A stretch of 10,940 nucleotides of DNA. Source: an uncultured Prevotellaceae bacterium (GTDB lineage Bacteria > Bacteroidota > Bacteroidia > Bacteroidales > Bacteroidaceae). Below, in pieces: positions 1 to 5,972 of the stretch. The translations under genes were made by a program, and so were the position numbers. The notes below the pieces were generated by a model that saw only the letters and a list, made by a program, of their open reading frames with translations, did not search any database and was not told where the DNA came from. The DNA is taken from assembly GCA_947176655.1 (NCBI GenBank), contig CAMWRK010000057.1, forward strand, positions 1 through 10,940, given 5' to 3'. Numbering within the stretch: position 1 is the first letter of the stretch; each line of letters starts with the position of its first letter.

Positions 1-1047
1 GAGTATTACTTCAGACTGGTGGATCATTTTCTTGCCAACGATGTTCCGCCATGTATGCTTCTATTCAACGAAGTTCTAAGCAAGGGGTTCGACGGGGGCA
101 ACTTCATCAGCGGTCTGGCAAATCACATGCGCCAGCTTCTTGTGGCCAAAGATGACTGTACCCTGCCACTACTTGAGGTCTCCGAAAGCAGCAGACAACG
201 CTACCGAGAACAGGCAGCCAAGTGCAGCACCAGATTCATATACCGCGCCATCAGGCTGTGCAACGACTGCGACCAGGCCTACCGCCAGAGCCACAACAAA
301 CGGCTGCAAGTGGAAATTTGCCTGATACAGTGCGCACAGATTACCTCCGAAGACGACGTTCCCGGTGCGGGGCGTTGCCCCGTGAAGATTCTTAAACCAA
401 TATTCAGTCCCGTGACACAGGCTCAGCCGGCACTCGGGACAACCGTCCCAAAGACTCCCATCGTATCCGACAGGAACATTACGGCTAAGGCCGGCGGAAA
501 TACCGAAGCAAGACCTTACTCAACGAATGTCGCCAGACAGAGCATGACCATAGCCGAACCGGGCGATGCCAGGCGTATCGCCACGATCAAACTGGGACAC
601 CTCGGGCCAAGCATCAAGTCTGCACAGGCCAATAACGCCCAATTGGAACACAATGCGGCATCAAGCACAACCATCGCCGAGAACAAGCCGTTTACACAGG
701 AGGAGATAACACACCATTGGCATGCCTACGTTGAACGCATGCCGACGGAGCGTCGTGCCATGGCCATGCGAATGAGAACGATGATGCCCAAACTCGTAAA
801 CAACACCACATTCGAAATCATCGTCAACAATCCACAGGTGAGCCAGTATCTGCAAAACATGAAAGACAGCATACTGAATGAACTCAGAAAAAGTCTGCAC
901 AACTCGCAGATACAGATGATAGTCCGCATTGCCGAAGCCCAAGAGGTACAGCACATAACCAGCAAGCCGGCACTATACAAGAAGATGGTGGCCAAGAACC
1001 CCAACATCCAACGCCTGGCCGAACTTCTTAACCTGGAGATATGCTGA
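1..1047 (+). CDS. dnaX: DNA polymerase III subunit gamma/tau, 3' part
   Basis: This is the 3' end of dnaX. The frame is open from base 1 (EYYFRL leads into VDHFLANDV), so the GTG at 19 is internal and the true start lies outside the window. DnaX is the clamp-loader ATPase that holds the replicative polymerase together. The ATPase domains are missing here. The first visible part, about 90 residues with LLFNEVLSKGFDGGNFISGL, matches the helical collar domain III of DnaX. A polar, poorly conserved linker follows at roughly bases 350-690. The last 115 or so residues, from EEITHHWHAYVERMP to the end, match the C-terminal domain typical of Bacteroidetes tau proteins (FEIIVNNPQVSQYLQ, then SQIQMIVRIAE). 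The family assignment is firm. Whether a shorter gamma form is made cannot be judged, because any frameshift signal would lie upstream or in the linker, and none was obvious. Confidence 0.93.
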   Translation, partial: EYYFRLVDHFLANDVPPCMLLFNEVLSKGFDGGNFISGLANHMRQLLVAKDDCTLPLLEVSESSRQRYREQAAKCSTRFIYRAIRLCNDCDQAYRQSHNKRLQVEICLIQCAQITSEDDVPGAGRCPVKILKPIFSPVTQAQPALGTTVPKTPIVSDRNITAKAGGNTEARPYSTNVARQSMTIAEPGDARRIATIKLGHLGPSIKSAQANNAQLEHNAASSTTIAENKPFTQEEITHHWHAYVERMPTERRAMAMRMRTMMPKLVNNTTFEIIVNNPQVSQYLQNMKDSILNELRKSLHNSQIQMIVRIAEAQEVQHITSKPALYKKMVAKNPNIQRLAELLNLEIC

Positions 1048-1107
1048 ATGTCCTACAACAGACCTCATAGCCATCACATACAACATAAAAAACATAGCAC
1101 ATAAGAC

Positions 1108-1602
1108 ATGACAGAACTGACACCAGAACTGGAAAAGCGTGTACAAAAAGCAGTTGAATATTTTATGGACGGCTTCGGCTGTTGCCAAAGCGTCATAGCA
1201 GCCTTTGCCGACATCTATGACATGGATGAAAAGACTGCCTTACGCATAGGCGCCGGGTTCGGAGGCGGCGTTGGCCGGCTGAGAATGATTTGCGGAGCCG
1301 TGTCAGGAACAGTGACCCTTGTTGGGCTGCAATGCGGCTCTACGGAAGGCAACGACAGCGATGGCAAGGCACACTGCTATAAAGTCGTGCAGGAGTTGCT
1401 TGGGAAATTCAAGGAAAAGAACGGCAGCCTCATCTGTGCCGAACTGCTGGCACAAAGCAACTGCAAAGCCGTCACCGACACTCACGTGCCCGATGAACGC
1501 AACTCACATTATTATAGTACACGCCCGTGCGCCCGCAAGGTAGAGGATGCCGCACGAATCTTTGCAGAGTACCTGGCAGAGACCGGCAATGCCGACAACT
1601 AA
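1108..1602 (+). CDS. C_GCAxxG_C_C family protein
   Basis: This 164-residue soluble protein belongs to the C_GCAxxG_C_C family (Pfam PF09719 by recall), whose members carry conserved cysteines and are presumed to be redox-active or metal-binding; no reaction is established. Visible hallmarks are CCQSV at 25-29, the glycine-rich AGFGGGVGRL at 49-58, and the core ICGAVSGTVTLVGLQCG at 61-77. Further cysteines lie at C90, C110, C119 and C141, and the C-terminal CARKVEDAARIFAEYL is a typical ending. There is no signal peptide, so the protein is likely cytoplasmic. The ATG at 1108 is 60 bp after the dnaX stop on the same strand. No Shine-Dalgarno or TAnnTTTG promoter is visible in the gap, so co-transcription with dnaX is possible. 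Family membership is confident; function is unknown. Confidence 0.88.
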   Translation: MTELTPELEKRVQKAVEYFMDGFGCCQSVIAAFADIYDMDEKTALRIGAGFGGGVGRLRMICGAVSGTVTLVGLQCGSTEGNDSDGKAHCYKVVQELLGKFKEKNGSLICAELLAQSNCKAVTDTHVPDERNSHYYSTRPCARKVEDAARIFAEYLAETGNADN

Positions 1603-1759
1603 CACACGGCATATTCCCATGCAGGCATGGCATGGCCGTTTGTGGGCGGGGCAGGCAATATCTGCTTGCGCGGTGACTTGATGTCCAGGATGCATGATAA
1701 TATCACCAACTGCCGATTTTCATAAAACGCCCTAATTCACATCTTATCCTTCTTCTTTC

Positions 1760-2938
1760 ATGAGTGACAAATTCAAGAATTCCCCAATGTGTCCAACACA
1801 ATTGCAATCAGTTACCATTGACACATTGAGATTTCCGTTAGCAATTATGGTTCTATTTATTCATATGGAACCCTATGTGACGAATCTTTTTGAAGTTGAT
1901 TATAGTTTGATTTCTTGGCATGGAATATATAATATCATTGGGATATTATTTTCCCATGTACTAACGCACATCGCTGTTCCTACGTTCTTTTTTATCTCTG
2001 GCTTTCTCTTCTTTATTAATTTTCAAGAATGGTCTTGGGAAAAGTACAAAAAAAAGATTAATAGTCGAATAAAGACACTACTTATTCCTTACATACTGTG
2101 GAATGCAGTTTCATTTGTGTTAATCATATTATCTATGTCTGCACGTGTCATCCTAAAAGGGCATCCTATTGATGACGTATATGCTTTTATCACAGAAAAA
2201 AGTTGGCATATATTCTACGACTGTCACGTGTGGGGTACAGACCGTGTCAATTGGCTTGGAGAAAACCTTAGGTCGACAGCACCGTTAGACTTACCTCTCT
2301 GGTTCCTGCGGGATTTGATTGTAGTCACTGTGCTGACCCCTGTTATTTACTATGCCATAAAGAGGTTAGGACTTTTTCTTATTGTGATATTGTTCTTGGC
2401 ATACGTATCAAGAATATGGACGTTATTACCAGGATTCCGGATAACAACACTCTTCTACTTCACCACAGGTGCATACTTTGCATTGAACAAAATCAACATT
2501 GTTTACTTTGCAAACAAGTATAAATTAATCTTTGTACCCATTTGCTTTATAACGATGGTTGCAACAACTATTTTTGATGGTACAAGAACTGTCATTGGTC
2601 ACAACATTTATCCATTCTTTATCTGTTCTGGTGTATTTACCGTGTTTTATGTGGCATCCATATGTATCACAAAATGCAATATCCCACCGAACAAATTATT
2701 AATCTCAAGTTGCTTCTTTATTTATGCAATACATTTGGTTGTATTTCCTATAATTGGTACCCCATTAACATTTACACGCAGGGTGCTACATTTCATTATT
2801 CCTCGTAATACCGATATAGAAGAAATTTTGTGCTATCTTATTTCGCCATTTTTAACAGCATATCTCTGCATTCTGTTATTAATGATTGCCAGACAACTGT
2901 TCCCGAAGTTAACATTGTACTTCTCTGGAAACAAATAA
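1760..2938 (+). CDS. Membrane acyltransferase, acyltransferase-3 family
   Basis: This 392-residue polytopic membrane protein has the marks of acyltransferase family 3 (PF01757), which moves acyl groups, often acetyl, onto surface polysaccharide, LPS or other envelope glycans. The N-terminus has the family pattern around DTLRFPLAIMVLFIH, with Arg24 and His35 in the positions expected of the conserved R/H pair. Also seen are VPTFFFISGFLFF (about 73-85), RIKTLLIPYILWNAV, DLPLWFLRDLIVV, and near the end FFIYAIHLVVFP. About ten membrane helices are plausible. The ATG at 1760 fits the usual distance to the first helix; no ribosome site or promoter is evident in the 157 bp before it. The gene is clearly more AT-rich than its neighbours and uses many ATA, TTA and AAA codons, which suggests transfer. 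It stands alone with no glycan genes next to it, so the acceptor is unknown. Confidence 0.88.
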   Translation: MSDKFKNSPMCPTQLQSVTIDTLRFPLAIMVLFIHMEPYVTNLFEVDYSLISWHGIYNIIGILFSHVLTHIAVPTFFFISGFLFFINFQEWSWEKYKKKINSRIKTLLIPYILWNAVSFVLIILSMSARVILKGHPIDDVYAFITEKSWHIFYDCHVWGTDRVNWLGENLRSTAPLDLPLWFLRDLIVVTVLTPVIYYAIKRLGLFLIVILFLAYVSRIWTLLPGFRITTLFYFTTGAYFALNKINIVYFANKYKLIFVPICFITMVATTIFDGTRTVIGHNIYPFFICSGVFTVFYVASICITKCNIPPNKLLISSCFFIYAIHLVVFPIIGTPLTFTRRVLHFIIPRNTDIEEILCYLISPFLTAYLCILLLMIARQLFPKLTLYFSGNK

Positions 2939-2954
2939 GTAACTACTCAATTTA

Positions 2955-3151
2955 AGAATTAAAACCAAATCTGTCATTAGAGGTTGATTCTTCGTGGTTT
3001 TTAATTTAGTCGTCACATAATCAGTAGCCTACAATTTTGATTTTCTAATGGTGGTCATTAGAAAATCAAAATTGTAGCACACATATACACAGCGGTTTAC
3101 AAGTAAGACCACGGAAATAGGACTTTCTAATGAGCGATTTGGGTTAAATCT
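2955..3151. repeat. Nested inverted-repeat element, MITE-like
   Basis: A non-coding AT-rich stretch is organised as an inverted repeat within an inverted repeat. The outer arms are imperfect: bases 2963-2981 (aaccaaatctgtcattaga) match the reverse complement of 3126-3145 in 17 of 20 positions with one gap. The similarity continues outward to about 2955 and 3151, and inward through CGTGGT at 2993-2998 paired with ACCACG at 3108-3113. The centre is a perfect palindrome listed separately. The heptamer CATTAGA, or its complement, occurs four times: once in each outer arm and once in each inner arm. There is no coding frame inside. This layout fits a miniature transposable element or a pair of IS ends left after deletion. 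No target-site duplication was recognised, so the mobile origin is inferred. Confidence 0.55.
3029..3077. repeat. Perfect 22-bp palindrome with 5-base loop
   Basis: Bases 3029-3050 are exactly the reverse complement of 3056-3077, with GTGGT between them. As RNA or single-stranded DNA it would form a 22-bp hairpin with a short loop. It is AT-rich and lacks a U-tract on either side, so it is not a textbook intrinsic terminator, though it could still stop transcription of the acyltransferase gene that ends 90 bp earlier. It sits in the middle of the nested repeat element. Confidence 0.85.
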
Positions 3152-3235
3152 TCATGAAGCATAAGAAGTCAAACCTAATAACCTGTTGGTAGAATTAAAT
3201 TAGAGAAACTCGTTGGCTGAATGATTTTTAAAATA

Positions 3236-3364
3236 TTAACAATGAAAAAGTTGAGCAATTCGCAAATTATTGACAAAATTCTTGCCTTGCTCAGGTAAAT
3301 GGAAAAACACCACAGCTGCCAGCTCACGAGCCGAAATGCACAACCTGTTTTCATAGTACTCCAT
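3236..3364 (-). pseudogene. Short frame, possible transposase N-terminal remnant
   Basis: A 42-codon frame starts with ATG at 3364 and ends with TAA at 3236-3238. It begins MEYYENRLCISARELA. From memory, this resembles the first residues of Mu-type, integrase-core transposases found in Bacteroidales genomes (starts of the kind MEYY-x-LC-x-S-x-EL), but I cannot confirm this. After about residue 16 the sequence (VVFFHLPEQGKNF) no longer looks like that family and the frame closes. This would fit a transposase gene cut off by deletion or insertion. It begins 10 bases after the stop codon of the 58-residue frame upstream on the same strand, as in an operon. It could also be a chance frame. Confidence 0.35.
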
Positions 3365-3374
3365 CTTCCGCTTC

Positions 3375-3551
3375 TTATCTCAACGACTTTGCAAAATCCT
3401 GAATGACAGGTATCTTACGCATCAACACGGTAGTACAGCTCTTCTGGATCTCACCAATGAATACAACCATACCATTTCCCGTTTTCAGGCTTACCTCCAG
3501 TACCGTTCCATTGCTGAAATACTGGCGCATATAGTGCTCACCGTCCGACAT
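3375..3551 (-). CDS. Small hypothetical protein, 58 residues
   Basis: A 58-residue frame runs from ATG 3551 to TAA at 3375. The product, MSDGEHYMRQYFSNGTV followed by LEVSLKTGNGMVVFIGEIQ and ending IPVIQDFAKSLR, has the balanced composition and alternating hydrophobic pattern of a real, mostly beta-strand protein. The same frame stays open eleven codons further upstream (RSQEIFYDS) to a TGA, and just beyond that stop is a short in-frame MIFE. The gene may therefore be longer and broken by that TGA, or may start at 3551. I do not recognise the family. Its local GC content is higher than that of the surrounding AT-rich DNA. It precedes the 42-codon frame on the same strand, so both may be left over from one mobile element. 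Confidence 0.4.
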   Translation of the reverse strand: MSDGEHYMRQYFSNGTVLEVSLKTGNGMVVFIGEIQKSCTTVLMRKIPVIQDFAKSLR

Positions 3552-3608
3552 CGAGTCATAGAAAATCTCCTGACTTCGTCACTCAAAAATCATTAATTTT
3601 ATAATTGT

Positions 3609-3669
3609 CTTATGTACAGAATTTTGTATCATCAATTTTATGGTGGCACGGTGCAAAAATGTACATAAG
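3609..3669. repeat. 10-bp inverted repeat with 41-base spacer
   Basis: CTTATGTACA at 3609-3618 is repeated exactly in inverse at 3660-3669. Just inside, TTTTG at 3621-3625 faces CAAAA at 3654-3658 with a two-base gap, so the arms resemble each other over about 17 bases. The spacer has no coding frame. It lies upstream of the two minus-strand remnant frames and could be an IS end or an operator. On the minus strand the right arm runs into TTTTTGCACCG, which resembles the promoter-proximal sequence seen twice elsewhere in the window. No good TAnnTTTG is formed, because the T run is two bases too long. Confidence 0.5.
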
Positions 3670-3726
3670 AAGGAAGAAATCGGTAATGTCGGAATCATTG
3701 TCGTTGACAAAATCAACGCTAAAATG

Positions 3727-3766
3727 GGAAAACCAAGGTCAGATGCCACCTGAGGCTGGGTTTTCC
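3727..3766 (-). terminator. Hairpin after the RsmI-like gene
   Basis: Starting three bases after the stop codon of the RsmI-like gene, GGAAAACC and GGTTTTCC (3727-3734 and 3759-3766) pair perfectly over 8 bp. An inner TCAG/CTGA stem (3739-3742 and 3750-3753) closes a 7-base loop. On the minus strand it is followed by CATTTTAG, a weak T-rich tail. It is the likely end of the five-gene operon. Confidence 0.5.
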
Positions 3767-3769
3767 GCT

Positions 3770-4504
3770 CTACCGCCCTATGAGGAAGATGGCCGGAATC
3801 TTGCTCAGGTCAGGCAGTGAGACACGCCTCCATTCGCGTATTGTGTGTGTGCGTATCCACTCATCTGACGTTGTGATGCCTGCAGCGATGCACATACGGG
3901 TATCCGGGCGCAAGGCGGCGCACAGTGTGTCGAACATCTTGCGGTTGCGGTAAGGGGTCTCTATGAACAGTTGCGTCTGCCCTTCGTTCCAAGCACGCGT
4001 CTCAAGTTGTTTGAGACGTTTGCTGCGGTCTGCCTCCTGCACGGGCAGATAGCCATTGAAGGCAAAGCTCTGACCACCCAGCCCCGATGCCATGACGGCA
4101 AGTATGGTGCTACTGGGGCCTACGAGAGGGACGACACGTATGTTGCGCCGCTGAGCCAGCGACACGATGTCAGCTCCGGGATCGGCAACGGCGGGACACC
4201 CGGCCTCGCTGATCACACCTACAGGATACCCCTCGGCTATGGGAGCGAGATAGTCGGCAAAACGCGAAATGTCGGCATGCTTGCCCATCTCGAAAAACAT
4301 GGAATCGTCTATAGGGAAGGTGCGATCCATGCGGCGCAGGAAACGGCGTGCCGTACGGACTTCCTCGACTACGAAGTGGCGGATACGACCGACTATGGCG
4401 GCATTGGCGGAGGGGAGGACTGTGTCATGGGGCGTATCGCCGAGGGTAACCGGGATAAGGTAGAGTGCTGCCTCAATGGAGGCGGAAGATTGCATATTGT
4501 CCAT
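3770..4504 (-). CDS. rsmI: RsmI-like SAM-dependent methyltransferase
   Basis: The 244-residue product belongs to the tetrapyrrole methylase-type SAM-dependent methyltransferases and is closest to RsmI, which 2'-O-methylates C1402 of 16S rRNA in the decoding centre. Visible family marks are LYLIPVTLGD (14-23), corresponding to LYLVxTPIGN; GVISEAGCPAVADPG (96-110), the SAM-site loop; VVPLVGPSSTILAVMASG (124-141); the FNGYLP region (149-154); and FIETPYRNRKMF (180-191). At 244 residues it is shorter than E. coli RsmI (about 280) and lacks the C-terminal extension, as in the short Bacteroidetes form. I chose ATG 4504, just ahead of the conserved strand. A longer open frame runs back into rmuC, but its first 63 residues do not look conserved; ATG 4495 is also possible. 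It lies 49 bp after rmuC and ends the operon. The exact RNA target of the short form is inferred. Confidence 0.85.
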   Translation of the reverse strand: MDNMQSSASIEAALYLIPVTLGDTPHDTVLPSANAAIVGRIRHFVVEEVRTARRFLRRMDRTFPIDDSMFFEMGKHADISRFADYLAPIAEGYPVGVISEAGCPAVADPGADIVSLAQRRNIRVVPLVGPSSTILAVMASGLGGQSFAFNGYLPVQEADRSKRLKQLETRAWNEGQTQLFIETPYRNRKMFDTLCAALRPDTRMCIAAGITTSDEWIRTHTIREWRRVSLPDLSKIPAIFLIGR

Positions 4505-4522
4505 AATATAACGGGTGTTGTT

Positions 4523-4536
4523 GCATATATATATGC
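4523..4536. repeat. 14-bp perfect palindrome before the RsmI-like gene
   Basis: GCATATATATATGC is self-complementary and lies in the 49-bp gap between rmuC and the RsmI-like gene, 18 bases upstream of the latter's start. It could form a small stem in the mRNA or bind a dimeric protein. It may also be chance, as alternating AT tracts are easily palindromic. Confidence 0.35.
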
Positions 4537-4553
4537 GGGTAGACAATGTAGGG

Positions 4554-5972
4554 TTATTCGTCTGCCTCTGCACTGATCTGCGGCAATGGATTAGTGGTAC
4601 TCTGCTTGGCACCGAGTTTGCGCAACTTGGCGCACGTTTGCAGAATGCTTTGTCCTGAGGGTTGCAGTTTCTTGTCTCCATCCTCATAGGCACGGACAGC
4701 GGCCTCCAGCGACTTGCCTATGGTCTGGTAGCGCTTTACGAACTGTCCCACACGATCCATCATCTCGTCGGCCAGAGCATAGACCTTGGCATGGTTCTCG
4801 GTCTGGGCTATCTGTGTCCAGGTGAGGTTTACGATGCGCAGGGCGGCGAATAGCGTCTGCTCGTCTGCGATGAATACGTTGCGCTCCATGGCCTTGCGCC
4901 ACAGATCGGGCTGTGCGTTGAGAGCCGTCCACAACGCCCCTGTGTGGGGGACGAACATGATGACGTAGTCCATGCGTACCTTAGGCGGGATGATGTAGGA
5001 GGAGTAGTCCTTGGCGGCCAGTTCGCGCACGTGCTTTTGAAGACTGTCCACATGGGCACGCAGATAGTGCTGACGCTCCTCCTCTGTTTCGGCATTGACA
5101 AAATCCATAAAGGCTGTCAACGACACCTTGGAGTCTATGATGACCTCGCGCTGGCGGTCGAGATGCAGAATGACATCAGGACGCAGCATGTTGCCCTGCC
5201 CGGATCTGAGCGCACGACCGTCACTGTCGCGCATGGTTATCTGCGTATCGTAGTGTATGCCGCATGTCAGTCCCTGGCTGTCCAAAAGTTCGGACAATAC
5301 CGTCTCGCCCCAGTCGCCCTGTACCTTGCTGCCGTGCTTGAAGACGCGTGCCAGTTCGTCGGCACTGAGACGTGCCGCCTCGCTCTGGCGCATGAGCTGC
5401 TGTATCTGCTCGGTCATGGCTGCGGAGATGGAGGCGTGTTTCATGCTGCTGTCGTCCATGGCACGGCGCATGGACTCGATGGTCTCCTTCAGAGGGGTGA
5501 CGATCTGACCTATGTTCTGAGTGCTGCTTGCAGTAAATTCCTGCTGACGTTGCCGGAGCATCTCCTCGGCTGCGGCCTTCATCTCCAGAGTGACGCGCTG
5601 CTGCGTTTCGCGAAAACGGTTCTCCTGTTCCTCAAGAGCCTGAATGTGCTGCCGGCGAAGGGTTTCGAGGAGTTCTGCACCGCGCCGCTTTTCCTCGGCA
5701 AGACGCGACTCCATGTCCGTAGTCAGCCGTTGCAGGGTCTCGCGGGAACGGCTCTCCTGTTCCTCGAGAGCCTGACGGTGATAGCGGGAAGCCGTTTCTG
5801 CAGCCTCGTCACTGCGCTGCTTCTCGGACAGGAGACGCGCCTCCAAGACCTGTTCGCGGGCGAGAGCGGAGTGCAGTTCTCCGGTGTGGCGCACCTTCTG
5901 ACGGAAAAACATTGTACAAGGAACTGCGGCTCCAAGCAAGAGACCCGCAATGAAAGCAAGAAAGACAGTCAT
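4554..5972 (-). CDS. rmuC: DNA recombination protein RmuC
   Basis: The 472-residue protein is RmuC. In E. coli, loss of RmuC raises recombination at inverted repeats, and the C-terminal domain is related to restriction-type nucleases; its biochemical action is poorly known. The order here is: an N-terminal membrane helix (about 3-23, VFLAFIAGLLLGAAVP), a long Glu/Arg-rich coiled coil (about 35-205), then the RmuC domain with GDWGE (219-223), RPDVILHL (264-271), IIDSKVSL (278-285) and DYVIMFVPHTGALWTAL. The coiled coil holds two tandem 44-residue repeats. I prefer ATG 5972 over TTG 5978, because the ATG overlaps the MATE stop codon by four bases (ATGA), a sign of translational coupling. Length is normal for the family. 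It is anchored in the inner membrane with the domain in the cytoplasm. Confidence 0.93.
   Translation of the reverse strand: MTVFLAFIAGLLLGAAVPCTMFFRQKVRHTGELHSALAREQVLEARLLSEKQRSDEAAETASRYHRQALEEQESRSRETLQRLTTDMESRLAEEKRRGAELLETLRRQHIQALEEQENRFRETQQRVTLEMKAAAEEMLRQRQQEFTASSTQNIGQIVTPLKETIESMRRAMDDSSMKHASISAAMTEQIQQLMRQSEAARLSADELARVFKHGSKVQGDWGETVLSELLDSQGLTCGIHYDTQITMRDSDGRALRSGQGNMLRPDVILHLDRQREVIIDSKVSLTAFMDFVNAETEEERQHYLRAHVDSLQKHVRELAAKDYSSYIIPPKVRMDYVIMFVPHTGALWTALNAQPDLWRKAMERNVFIADEQTLFAALRIVNLTWTQIAQTENHAKVYALADEMMDRVGQFVKRYQTIGKSLEAAVRAYEDGDKKLQPSGQSILQTCAKLRKLGAKQSTTNPLPQISAEADE
5581..5844 (-). repeat. Tandem 132-bp duplication inside rmuC
   Basis: Two adjacent 44-residue units occupy residues 44-87 and 88-131 of RmuC. 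Both carry E-[AS]-RL, EK-x-R, H-x-QALEEQE and R-x-RET-x-QR in the same positions (QALEEQESRSRET against QALEEQENRFRET). At DNA level TCTCCTGTTCCTC occurs at 5621 and again at 5753, exactly 132 bases apart. The DNA has diverged, so the duplication is not very recent. The 44-residue period equals four hendecads, which suits a coiled coil. Confidence 0.75.

Noticed and set aside
1603..1759. CCATG-CAGG-CATGG hairpin and nearby partial repeats as a terminator or riboswitch
   Set aside because: The stem is only 5 bp without a T tract, and nothing matches a known riboswitch core; no promoter for the acyltransferase gene was found here either.
3702..3718. CGTTGA/TCAACG hairpin as operon terminator
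   Set aside because: The 6-bp stem has no T tract and a better stem lies closer to the stop codon at 3727-3766.
3605..3820. Plus-strand 71-codon frame ending inside the RsmI-like gene
   Set aside because: It runs over the inverted repeat and antisense to the end of a well-supported gene, and its product has no recognisable pattern.
3971..4576. Plus-strand 201-codon frame
   Set aside because: It is antisense to the RsmI-like gene and shows no family pattern, while the minus strand has several methylase motifs.
4505..4693. 63-residue N-terminal extension of the RsmI-like protein
   Set aside because: It would overlap rmuC by 140 bp and its sequence does not resemble a methylase; conserved sequence starts after ATG 4504.
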